This document shows positions 22,044 to 32,270 of a stretch of DNA of 64,000 nucleotides, piece after piece. This stretch comes from Isoetes taiwanensis (taxonomy: Eukaryota > Streptophyta > Lycopodiopsida > Isoetales > Isoetaceae), in assembly GCA_021234155.1 (NCBI GenBank), contig JAJEKV010000080.1:420182-484181 (forward strand), in the 5' to 3' direction. The stretch's first letter is position 1. Each line of letters begins with the position of its first letter. The notes under the pieces are model-generated. The model was not told the origin of the DNA, did no database searches, and saw only the letters and a list, made by a program, of their open reading frames with translations. The position numbers and the translations under genes were made by a program.

Positions 22044-22552
22044 TCTGCATCAAGTGCATGAGCTTTAATGCTTTGATCTTTATTTTCTCCTGGGAAATGT
22101 TGAATGTTCAGTAGTGTGTGACCTTAAAGATGCGGCAAATTCTAGTGCTTCTACACCAGTTAAAACTTGCAAGCAAAGCAAGGTATCTACATTTTCGCTT
22201 ACCGAAGCAAACACCTGCTTCGATATACTTGTGAAGACGAGTAATTGATCTTTAAATATTTTAATGTTTATTACTTGCTTCGCGATCTTCCTGTAAGTTC
22301 AAAAATATAATAAAGCTTTTTTTTTTTTATTCATCATTCGATTCAATGCAATTCAAAAGTATATAAAAAAAAAATTCTACATTTTGTGGTTATGGATGTC
22401 CTGAAAAATATGCTTGTTTTACGTTGCTATTAGTCTTTTTTAAAAGAAATTACAACTGAGACCCCAAAACAGGCATGAATTTCAGTTTTTTGAAAAGGGA
22501 ATCTGCAATTGCACCACAGGTCATTAGTGCGTTTGCACCGTCACCTTGTTTA

Positions 22553-22733
22553 ATAGACTCTATGATGGGATATATGCTGCATTGCCTGCATCAGATTAGC
22601 GAGTTGCTAGCACCATAGGGGTTAAACAGGGATGTCCGTTATCTCCAACGCTCTTTGGTCTCTACATTGACAAGTTGGAGGCCTGGATGCAAGAACATGG
22701 CGGCGGTGGCCCGCAGCTACGGGTGAAAGCATG
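22553..22733 (+). mobile_element. LINE, piece 2: RT core
   Basis: Directly after the TIR element the LINE resumes with IGVKQGCPLSPTLFGLYIDK and LEAWMQEHGGGGPQL. QGCPLSPTLF is the conserved RT motif 4 of LINEs. Homology ends near 22,733, just before the expected YADD region, which reappears near 25,990. The 3.2 kb between is a second insertion. Confidence 0.85.
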
Positions 22734-22976
22734 TTGTAGTGGAACAAAAACGTGCATTTTAGCACCACATTTTTGGGCGCTAAGTGTGGTGGGAACTACC
22801 GAATTTGTAGTGGGAGAGGCAGTTATTTTTTCAAATATACACACGATTACTTATTCAAAATTTTGTCTTTTCTTAATTACACGATGCCTGTTTTCATTTT
22901 CCCCCAAAAACTCTGATCCCGCTCCCTTAATCCGGCAAGACCATTTCTGATTTCTGGCAAGAAGATCGATCACGAA

Positions 22977-24680
22977 ATGGCTCTGATCATACCGGACTTG
23001 AATGCCACGGGATACACCTACAAGGAAATGTACAGGCAAGAAAAGCATTACGCCACACAAGAAGAAATCGAGTCTGTTTGGGGACCGAAAGTATCAGGGA
23101 AATCCAACTACAGGTGGGTTGCATTCTAGATTCGAGGATGCCCATGGTTCTTTGTTGTTTAAAATATTGTTTTGTTTCATCATGCAGGTTGAAGAATCTG
23201 AGCAAGGAGAGGTATAATGAATATATGTCCCTTTACAGGAAAATCACACAAAGGATGTGTGCCTGGGGAGGCATGGCCTCACAGACTATGGCTGTTGCGT
23301 ATTACCTTCACACAAAAGGAAAAGAAATAAACTGGTTGAGTTTCTGGCAACAGTTAAGAGAAAAAGGGTCTGAAGCCTCTCCATCCCAATGTAAGAGGAA
23401 GCATGCAAGCATTTCAAATAGTGAGGAAGCAGAGCAAAATGCCACAGATGATGCTTCCTCTCTTGAAATGACTAGGCCACAATTCAAGCCTCCTCAAGCT
23501 GTAAGAAGAATCTCGGGGAAAATCACTGAAAAAATAGGTACTTTTCAACCCTCTTCTTCTAGAACCACCATATGATGCAATTTAATATTGGAACTGTGAT
23601 TTTCCAGAAAGGTCTAGCAAGCTTGAACAATCCGGTACACCACTTACTTCTTCATTTGGGTGTGTTGTAAGTTGGTGACATCTCCAAATTTATTATTATT
23701 GTTTTGTGTGTTGGGTGACATTCATTATCCAACTTGTTGGAAATAAAAGTCTCATCACTATTTATTGTCCAACTGGCACAAATAGAAGGGATGATTTTAA
23801 ATGACGAAGTTTAAACTAGTTTATGTGGGGTAGACCATCATAATGAAGACTATTTCCTGTATATTTTGACGTGATGTGATGATTTAAAGAATGCATGTAG
23901 CATGCATGACCCTAGTGTATATTAGACTTCCATTTCCATATAATTGGCTGGCTTCCTTGTTGGTCTTTTCTTGTATCATTGGAATAATATGTCATTTCCT
24001 CTTGATGCACGCCATCTTTACAAGTCGCCCATTATACCATCACACCAGGTTTTCTATTCACCATGATTTTCAAATTTTCAGCTTTGAAATGTTGGAGTCG
24101 TCCTTGAAGGCCATTGGATTTGGAGCTCCTCAATGTGGCTTGGTTTTCTTTTTGAAGGACTGACATGTTGATGTTGTATTAAGATACCATAATGGAAACA
24201 GACACATTAGCAAAGGGGAGAACAAAAGCTCAGAGGATAATCACAACCTACTGAGTGAAACAACTAACCTAGGCATAAGTAAAGACTTGCAAATAAACTT
24301 AAAAAATTAGGTGCCACTTGGCAGGGGCAATCATAGAGTAGTAACAAGCCTTAGCATCCTATAGCACACAAGCAGTAGGAATATCCAAGCCCTTAAAGAT
24401 ACAAAATCTTCGTCACTTTCAATCATGGCACGTGTCCAACTACGTCGATCTTTCTCTCCCTTCAAAACTTTCCCTCCTCTTGTTGCTGGACTCAAGCGAA
24501 AACACAATAGAAAACTTCACTTTGCAAATGAATTTGAAACCAGAACTTAACACCGTCAAATATACTTACAGACAACTTTACAAACATGCGGAGCAGTATG
24601 CTACACCCGAGGAGTTGAAGTCGGTTTGTGGGGAAAGAGTACAAAGAAAACATGCTACAGTTCCATTATATAATCTGTAA
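22977..24680 (+). CDS. Unrecognised spliced gene, possibly four exons
   Basis: Exons by splice signals and phase: 22,977-23,113 (MALIIPDLNATGYTYKEMYR...), 23,188-23,537 (LKNLSKERYNEYMSLYRKIT, then CAWGGMASQTMAVAYYL, then a Ser/Glu/Lys-rich tail) and 23,608-23,666. There is a good donor GTAAGT at 23,667 and a terminal exon around 24,432-24,680 ending KHATVPLYNL. The first three join in phase with clean GT-AG introns. The acceptor of the last exon is not resolved (a TTACAG lies at about 24,570). Acidic Tyr/Glu-rich first exon, helical middle, no membrane segment or motif that I recognise. The gene lies inside the 3.2-kb insertion into the LINE, so it probably arrived by transposition or duplication. 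The 3' part has a second copy at 15,379-17,535. Confidence 0.45.
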
Positions 24681-25765
24681 ACTCATCACTTTTGCAATTT
24701 AACTTTAATGTCATTATTTCAATGTCCTGGAATGATTTCATTTCATATTAAAGAACCTCAATCCAAACCAACACCGAGAGGTAGTGATGTTGAATAAACA
24801 GATTATTGGGAAGCCACGTGCTTAAGAAGGCATGATACCTCTATAACTTTGGGTGCAACATGAAATGGAAAAAAACCAAAAAGCCTCGCAGCAAACAGAG
24901 GAAACATAGCTAATTGTTCAAACAAACATAAACAGCTAGGGCCATCACCACCTGTTGGAGATGCAAGTGAAAATGAAAGTGAGGAGGCCAAGAATTGTAG
25001 AGCTACCCCTACACTTCACAAAATCTTCAAAGTTCAAAATTTCGTGTATCGGATGTGACAAACAGAATAGAATAGAATAGAATAGAATAGAATAGAATAG
25101 AATAGAATAGAATAGAATAGAAAAGTAGAGTGATATGAAGCCAACATGCGGAAAGAATGCAAAGATTCCTACTGAATCAACTATTTCTTCAACAAGTAGA
25201 AGAAACGGAACTTGTATCTAAATCGAGTTATTAAATTGATTGAATAGGAGTAAGCATGTTATTTGTTGTAATACGTTATTTGTAGTTTGGCAGATGTGAT
25301 AGTTTATTTTACTTTTTGGTTTTTCAAATGTGGTATGATGATTGAATAGGGCATGTTATACAATAACCAATACTGTAGTTTAAATATTTTAGATGGCATG
25401 TGGATTGTAATATGTGATGTTGCATTTTTGTGTACATATTGTGATATGATGCATTGTGTAAATATTATGATTCTCCCCATATAATGTTGAGAGAGGCATC
25501 CATGGCAACACATGGTGTGAGAATGCAGCATATTCTGTCTGTTGGTCTAATGTGGTTGCAATATATTGCAAAAGAATGTGATGGATTGGAAGGTGTGTGT
25601 TACGTGAAGATGAATATGATATTCTATATCATGACAACTATGATGGCAATTATGATGTCAAATATGATGAGTTGTTTTACGTGGCAAAATGATGGCAAGT
25701 ATGATGTTAAATATATGGTGTTGTAGTAAAGTAGATATGATTACAATAGTAATGGCAAATATGAT
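23667..25765 (+). repeat. Duplicated segment, copy B (partner at 15,379-17,535)
   Basis: Collinear with copy A from the splice donor GTAAGTTGGTGACATC to the GATGTGTAGTGAGCC/GTATAGTGAGTC stretch, beyond which both enter a pyrimidine tract. It includes the terminal exon of the 22,977 gene. Compared with A it has a large pentanucleotide expansion and lacks the ~110 bp A-specific block. Confidence 0.85.
25066..25122. repeat. (AATAG)n microsatellite
   Basis: About eleven units of AATAG in copy B. The matching place in copy A (about 16,890-16,900) has only two, so this expanded after duplication or contracted in A. Confidence 0.95.
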
Positions 25766-25774
25766 GTGTAGTGA

Positions 25775-25965
25775 GCCCTTTTCTTATTTCCCTCTCCCCT
25801 TTTTCCTCATATCCATTTTCCCTTCTCTTTCCCCTTTCCATCCCTTTTTTGCTTTTCCTCTCTTTCTCTTTTCTCGTGCCTTTTTTCCTTCCCTTCTCAC
25901 TACCTCTTTCCTCTTCCACTTTTTCCCTTCCTTTTTCCTCCTTTCCCCACATATCCTTTTCACAC
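25775..25965. repeat. Polypyrimidine tract after copy B
   Basis: C/T-only plus strand with TTTCCC and CCTTTT runs, homologous in position to 17,536-17,830. It ends abruptly at the LINE boundary near 25,968. Confidence 0.9.
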
Positions 25966-25967
25966 AA

Positions 25968-27060
25968 TCCGAGACTCATATATCCGACAATGTCAATTTT
26001 GGTTTTATACTCGGGAGGACATGTTAACGTCATTCGGATGATCGGATTCACGGGATGCGAGTTAACTTGGCCAAAACTAGGGTGCTGCTAGTTTCGTCAT
26101 CACGTAGGCCAAGGCTTCCCTCATTCACTTACCAGGGACAAGATGTAGAGGTGGCTCTAACCTACAAGTACTTGGGGATCGAGTTCTCTGCTACCACCCA
26201 CTGGGATGTTGCCATCTAGTTGCGATGGCTGGTTGGAAAGCACTATATGCCATGAAGGAGAACAAAGACAAAGAAGAGTTGTATGCACTGGGGCCAAAAT
26301 CCACACTTATTTAGGGCCTTGATCCTTCCTTCCGGTCCTCTTGTATAGGAGGCGAAGTGTGGGGTGATGATATCCCTCAACACACTGGAATGACCTCAGC
26401 ACTAGAAAAGCCTTCCGCACGGGCCCTTGGGGTAAAGTCCATAGTTCCATACGGATCCTACTCCATGAGATAGGTTTTTACCCCTTCTGGGCTGCATTGG
26501 AGCATATTTACTTCGGAAGGTGGTCGCTATGGGTGATACACGTTTGCCCAACCTTGCGTGCAACAGCAGCGATGGGTCCCCAACGCCTCAAAGCCTGTTG
26601 GAAGGACAAGCAAGCTCAATGGTTCTCACGTTGGGGTGTCAGGGGCAAGCATTTTCGCTTGGCTGTTCGAACAAAAAGGACCACAAAGCCCTTAAGCCGT
26701 ACCTAGATACTACTTTTCTGGGATGAAGCTCATTGGGATGCGGGATGCTCACGCTTTTATGTCGGGCGGCACACTAGGAGATACAAGTCAATCCTAGGCT
26801 CAAAGAGGCCCCACACAGATTGTTGTACACCCATTTGCCCATGAAGAAGTGCAGACTTATAGTTTCGATTCGCACGGGTGCACATCATCTCCGCATTGAG
26901 ATAGGACGTTGAGATCGGGAAGCAAGGGAGGACAGGCTTTGCCAGTGTTGCCACCAGGGCACCATTGAAGATGAATGTCATGCCCTCCAGATCTGCCTAG
27001 CATTTGCCCATATCCGAGCGCGGTATGTTGATTAGTAGTGCCTGGCCAGCCATTGCATGA
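25968..27060 (+). mobile_element. LINE, piece 3: RT end and C-terminal Cys/His module
   Basis: Resumes at a decayed YADD region (SILVLYSGGHV, with SGG in place of the ADD). It continues with NLAKTRVLL, then YQGQDVEVALTYKYLGIEFS, the usual LINE 'thumb' stretch. From 26,500 come degenerate copies of the C-terminal region, then LRIEIGR, DRLCQCCHQGTIEDE and CHALQICLAFAHI. Frames switch repeatedly. Together with 18,005-19,861 and 22,553-22,733 it reconstitutes most of one LINE in the correct order and orientation. Confidence 0.75.
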
Positions 27061-28355
27061 GTTATTGAATACGGCATCAGTGGCCTTGTTGGGGTCATAC
27101 CTCCAGGAGGTTATGGATGCACAGACTCAATTGTGTCCTCAGGACAAGATTGAAGAATCTTATACAATTGTCGAGTGTACCGGCATACTTATTTTTGCTA
27201 AAGTTTTCCCTCAAAATTTGGTGGGGGTTTTTTCAAGCGATGTCGCCCATTTGCTCTATTTTTGTCGGATGGGCATATTTGCCTTTTATTCCAAGATCTG
27301 AACCGTACATAGCGATCCTCGTTTGTGGAGTATGCATGTACAAGTTTTTGTATACTGTATATTAAAGTTTGCAAAATACTATAAGGTTTGAGAAAATATA
27401 CTTAATGGTGTTAATTTTGTACATGTATTGTAAATATATTTTTGGGGCTCTCGCTGCCCTACGTAACCCCCCGTGTGAATATGCACCCAAACCAAAGGGG
27501 GTTTAAGGGGGATTTTAATTTAAATGTGTTAAATGCAATGGTTTGTGTTGATAATGTCAATGGTAGTTGTGTGTTGATTGCTATATTAAAAAATTTTGGG
27601 CCCTTGGGGCCCTAACAAAAGCGTAGATAAACTTTTAAGGGTCTAAATGGTTAAACAACCTACTCGTATGAACCTTGGTTTAGTAAAACTAATGGCAAAG
27701 CGACATTTGCCAACAGGGCTTGTGCTTTTAGTCTCAATTTGCTAGAAGAGCCACTTGGAAATGAGAAGGCTTCCTATTACGAAATGTAAATATGAAGCAC
27801 AATAAAATTGGAACCAAGTATGTGTATATGTACAAGAAACTTCGGACACCTTTTGTATACACTAAACATCCCCCGCTATTCTACCAAGGTGAATAAGTTA
27901 CAATTTTTTCTTTGAAATCAAACTAAATAATGTTCACACTACAAAGAGGTGTGAATAAATAGCAACATGTGATAACATCTATTGTGGCATTGTGAAGCAC
28001 CATTGCACGAGTTGAAAACAAATCCACGACTTGAGTTGAAAACAAATCCCGACTTCAAAAGATGTTCCTAAAATGCGTACAAAGTAAACACAATCAACAT
28101 GTTCATATATTGCGGATGATTCTATTTTCCAATTTACTTCCTATTTATGCACGATTTTCACCTAGTTTTTTTCTAAATTTCTAAGGCATCTTAAGGACAA
28201 CAAGTTGAACATATCACTTTCACATCTTCAAGATCTTGAGGGATAAAAAGAATCAGGAAGTAGAAAAAGAGATGGAAGATCTCTGCTTGCTTTCTACTTC
28301 TAATTCTACACGTATTCTACACATTTTTTGACCATGCTATACCAACAGGTGGGTA
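27061..28355. other. No recognisable gene
   Basis: AT-rich DNA with short frames. A small repeat GAGTTGAAAACAAATCC occurs twice near 28,010-28,045. The LINE 3' UTR probably occupies the first few hundred bases. Confidence 0.5.
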
Positions 28356-28559
28356 TCATTGTTTTAAATGAAGTAGAAAACTATGCTTACTTTGGAAAAG
28401 AAGCGCATCAACTTTGCTTTGTCTCTTTGCAAATCTTGTTGAAATTGCATCTACACGGTCATTTTTTTGAGAGAAAAATAGGATTAGACATAGACCATGA
28501 AGGTTTTGTGTTACAATCATATAAGATGCATACGTTAATATCAACATCTGAGTAGGATT

Positions 28560-29040
28560 TCTCCACCTCATCTCCAGCATAATCCTGTCCAGTTCCTTCT
28601 TAATATTTTCACCCAAAACCTGCAGGCACAAAAGTTGTCACTTGACCATCCTGAACCAGGGACATTTAAAAGCACAGACTCTTGCCGTTGTTGGCAGTTT
28701 CACATCAGGCTTTAGAAAAAGAGGCAATGGAACCTCTTTGATTTCATGCAAAATGAATGCTCCTTAGGCTCATTGAGAAGTAATCAACTTTGATTTGAGG
28801 TGCAGCTATAAGGTTTTAAATAATCGTATCATAATCTGCATGAGCATTGTGCAACTTTGAGTCTACATAAAGGAATAGCCAGAATACAAGAATGCTCATC
28901 GGGGTAGCACTTCCACTGTCCTCCAAGCAAGACAAAAAGGCATGAGAAATAAACGGGTTGGCAGAATCTGCTCCAGCTGAATCGAGAGCACATGCATCCC
29001 AATCTTGTGCTGGAATCAGACCAATTGATGACACAAGCGA
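28560..29040 (-). pseudogene. Fragment of a FemAB/GNAT-like (DUF482) protein gene
   Basis: On the minus strand about 29,035-28,910 reads SSIGLIPAQDWDACALDSAG, then ADSANPFISHAFLSCLEDSG and SA. The NPF(I/V)SHxFLxxLExSGSA block is the N-terminal signature of the DUF482/peptidogalycan-biosynthesis N-acyltransferase family, found in bacteria and in plants. A possible later exon near 28,620-28,560 starts after TGCCTGCAG with ENIKKELDRIM, reminiscent of the family's RKNIRQERKK region. No donor follows the first exon and the rest of the ~400-residue protein is missing, so I call it a gene fragment. Confidence 0.45.
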
Positions 29041-29924
29041 GGACTGTCATTGCATATGAACCTCCGCACCTTTGTCGAATTAGCCTAACAATATTAATAC
29101 CCATCATTCTTAATCGTAAGATTGGAGAATGCCTTATTTGCCGTTGTCGATGAAACAAACGCACATTACTGAGTTAAGAATACCTCAGGCACTAATGGAA
29201 TAGTGAACTCTTGGGCAATTGGCGGACTGTTACGACCCCAGTTAATGCTTGCAGAAACCAGAGTATTCGACCTCCCCTGGTACATATAGAAAAAAATGCC
29301 TCTTTCAAATCTAGCTCTGGTATTTTTTTTCAACAAACTTTATGGTTTGACGGTTTGAGTAAAGCTCGATTGCAGGCGAGAAAATAAGAAATGATTCAAA
29401 GCCGGTGGTTTCTTGTAGAGCAAGAACCTTGTAGAGCAAGAACCTCAACATCAACATAGTGCTAGGAGGATAATTTTACTGTTGAAAAACCGAATCTTGC
29501 CATACCCACCTTAAGACAATAGCCAAGGTTCCAATGCTCCATAGTTACGACCTCCTCTCAAAAATCCAGCCAGATGAACTGACGGATTTGCAAACTGAAG
29601 ATAATCACCAACAGGGCTTAGCTCCGGATCTACCTCGAACCCTGATTCCCAACACATAACCCTAAAATGGGTTATCTCGAGGCTTGCATGTCTAGCAGAA
29701 TATGATACTACAAGAAAATACAATAATATAATAAATAAAGAAATATATGACATATGGGTCTAAGCCATTGGAATTAGGCATCAAAATTGGTTTAAGCGTA
29801 TGCGCACTCTAGATATACTAATTAGTATACCTCATCAAATACATCCATGAAATCATATAAAAACCTTAGGAAAAAACGTACAAAAATACAAAAGAAACCC
29901 CCTGTTATTTTGCTACATATTCTA
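29041..29924. other. No confident gene
   Basis: An 80-residue minus frame (29,511-29,753) begins with a hydrophobic stretch (MSYISLFIILLYFLVVSYSA) that could be a signal anchor. It lacks a recognisable partner exon or family. A tiny repeat TAGAGCAAGAACCT is doubled near 29,415. Confidence 0.3.
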
Positions 29925-30135
29925 TTCTCTTCCCTTTTTTCTTCGTTGCCATTTTTCCCTTCCCTTTTCTCCCCCTCGCCTTCTCTTTCCTCGTGTCATT
30001 TTTCCCTTTCCTCACGCTTTCCCTCTTCCCCCTTTTCCCTTCCCTTTTTCCCTCTTTCCCTTTTCCTCGTGCCTTTTCGCCCTTCACTTTCCTCTTTCGT
30101 CCTCCCTTTTCCTTTTTCCTTTTTCCTTAAGAGAC
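29925..30135. repeat. Third polypyrimidine tract
   Basis: C/T-rich plus strand with the same TTTCCC/CCTTTT/CTTTCCTC vocabulary as the tracts at 17.5 and 25.8 kb, but without the adjoining duplicated segment. Minus-strand frames here are Lys/Glu/Arg-Gly low-complexity artefacts. Confidence 0.9.
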
Positions 30136-30939
30136 AAAGCATGATCAAGCATGATCAAAGCATAAATCTTGGCCTTCAAATGCAATCTAATGATCTTAGC
30201 CATCCAAATTAGGGCTTGATGGAAATTGGACACACTCTATAACATTATAATATAGGATAATGAAATATTCTTTTCTTGCATGTGAGGTTCAATTTTATGA
30301 AACTCAACCGTTTTTGTTCTTTTATATACTCTTGAAATGAAAAAGAAATTCTCCTCCTCCTCCTCCTCCTCCTCCTCCAAAGAAAAAGACCAAAGAGGTG
30401 CATTATTGATGTAAACAAGGTTGCATATTAAACGAGAGTGTTGCAGCACTCCCGTTTGAAGAATCCCTTTTAAAAAACATAGAAATTATTTGAAATGGTT
30501 ATTTTGTGGGTTAAATCCACAAACTCCCGGTGATTACAATTTAATATGTGCTATTTTAGCCCCCTCTTCCCTTTCTTATTTTTATTTTTTTTTACACGGT
30601 GGATCAACATATTCAAATGGCAATTTTAGGGGTTAAGCTCAAAACGTTATGGTGATTATGATTTAGTATATGCTATTTCAACTACATTTTTTTTTTCCAC
30701 CGAGTTATTGTGAACTCACGACAAAAAGAGGTCTAATATGTAATAGATCATAGGTTAAATTATGAACATTAAGCAGAAAGTGCAAGTGATCACACATCAA
30801 ATTACTAACATTAGAATGTGCAAGGTGTGAAAAAGAAGTAAACATAAAGTTTTGTGGTGTGATGAAGCAGTAAATCACCAGAACATCCCAAATCTGTCTA
30901 GAAAGTTTGCCCGTGCACTCCTATATTATTCCAAAATGG
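30136..30939. other. No gene; short TCC microsatellite
   Basis: Contains (TCC)n near 30,351-30,378. Two similar AT-rich blocks around 30,520 and 30,640 share GGTGATTA(C/T)(A/G)ATTTA(A/G)TAT(G/A)TGCTATTT, a small imperfect duplication. Nothing coding seen. Confidence 0.45.
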
Positions 30940-31700
30940 AACCTTGCGCACTCTTATGCTATTCTGGAATAGAACCTTGCACTCTGGTATTGGCACAAGG
31001 GCCGCAACGTCTGAAGAGAGTATGGCAAGAGCATTGTAGGGGATGGTTCGCAAGATGGTCCATAGACTATCAACACATTATGGATATGTCAGAAATCGCA
31101 GAGCAGGAGCTGCATTTGAATGCGCACTTTGCTGCCTCTCTGTGGGATGCGCCCACTCTTGCAAAGCCCAAAACAGAGCACTACCACACACAGGTCAATC
31201 CGTCGCTCGAACACGGCCCCCACTAGTATCTGAAGGCACACATTTCCACCAAGAAACGAAGAGCTATAGCTGCAATAAGGACAGGGTCCCACCATCTCAG
31301 AATTGAGACAGGCCGCTGGGGTACAGATGGAGGGCAGGGAATCCCCCGGCATGAGAGATTATGCCAGTGCTATCACATGCAGATAGTAGAAGATGAACAC
31401 TATGCTCTACAGGAATGCCCAACATATGCACACATCCAAGCAGCTCATGCCGATCTCAGATGCTCTGAGATAGCAATTCACCAACTGCTGGCTTCGCCAA
31501 TGGTGGCACGTCTTGCGTCCTACATTCTGCAAGTCTCCACCGTCAGGGAGTCCCTCATAGCGCCGGGAATTTGAGCGCCCAAATAGGGCCTCTCAACGCA
31601 GTGGTAGAGACACATTGTACAGGGTTTCTGTGGTTTTATTTTGTGTTTGGAAACTTTCCGCTATATTTAATTTAATTTAATTTATTAAGTAGCTCTCTTA
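30940..31700 (+). mobile_element. 5'-truncated LINE, C-terminal part with (TTTAA)n tail
   Basis: Encodes VLAQGPQRLKRVWQEH, then in a second frame IRTGSHHLRIETGRW, ERLCQCYHMQIVEDEHYALQ and AHIQAAHADLRCSE, and ends LIAPGI and a stop at 31,572-31,574. This is the same Cys/His module as the LINEs at 0.15-1 kb and 26-27 kb. The 3' end near 31,665-31,685 is a short TTTAA repeat, a common LINE tail. The 5' end is lost, as usual for dead-on-arrival insertions. Confidence 0.75.
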
Positions 31701-32235
31701 GGGCCTATGAAGAGGCCATGGAGCCTGAGTACAAATATCATCATAGTTTCAACAAAAATGAGCGATGTGCATCCACTGATTTGAAATATGATCCTATGTC
31801 TAAAGGAGATAAAGCAAACAAAGAAGAAAAATCCACTGCATGAATGTCAAACTTCCTTCTGATGTCTTCATAGGCCGTAAAGCCGTCTCATAGGCCAGTT
31901 GGCCTCCGTGGACGTTAAAATATACTTCCTTCCTTCCTTTCTTCTTATTGTATCCCAGAATACAAATGTTCACTCTTATCTATTCCAGAATACAAATAAG
32001 GAGTCATATTTCAGATCACCAATACCACACCTTGTGTTTAATTTGTCATCAACATGCCAAATCTTGCTTAAATATGAAATTAGAAGCACCTACATGCCTA
32101 ATCACTAAGAATAATAGTCCAGATAATTGTTGCACTCATTACAAAGACTGTTGCACCCATAACAGTAGTACTGAGAGCAAGGTTGTACTCATAATTATCT
32201 TGTTAATGGTTTGTCTATCAATTTTGTATTTTATG
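31701..32235. other. No recognisable gene
   Basis: Short frames without motifs; two partial repeats of CCAGAATACAAAT near 31,955 and 31,984. Confidence 0.45.
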
Positions 32236-32270
32236 TAACACTAGTTATGGTGCCCGGCGTTGCCGGGCTT
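32236..32270 (+). mobile_element. Second Helitron-like terminus candidate
   Basis: ACACTAGTTATGGT precedes GCCCGGCGTTGCCGGGC (32,252-32,268), identical to the hairpin at 9,738. The flanking 20-40 bases differ, so the two are ends of related but diverged elements rather than recent copies. Confidence 0.35.

Larger units (their letters stand above)
19862..22550. mobile_element. Non-autonomous TIR DNA transposon, 2,689 bp, inserted in the LINE
   Basis: The termini are 31-bp inverted repeats beginning AACAAGGTGA and continuing GGTGCAAACGCACTAATGAC, with one mismatch (19,862-19,892 and 22,520-22,550). TA flanks both ends (19,860-19,861 and 22,551-22,552). Removing the element and one TA rejoins the LINE RT in frame as VIYNRLYD. 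No transposase motif is present; the only longer frame (20,259-20,532, minus) is built on a 63-bp tandem repeat. It carries nine palindromic subterminal repeats. The TA target would fit Tc1/mariner-like elements, but TIR length and structure do not let me name the superfamily. A second copy ends at position 152. Confidence 0.8.

Noticed and set aside
19862-22550. Assigning the TIR element to CACTA or PIF/Harbinger
   Set aside because: The ends do not start CACTA, and the flanking bases give TA rather than a 3-bp duplication.
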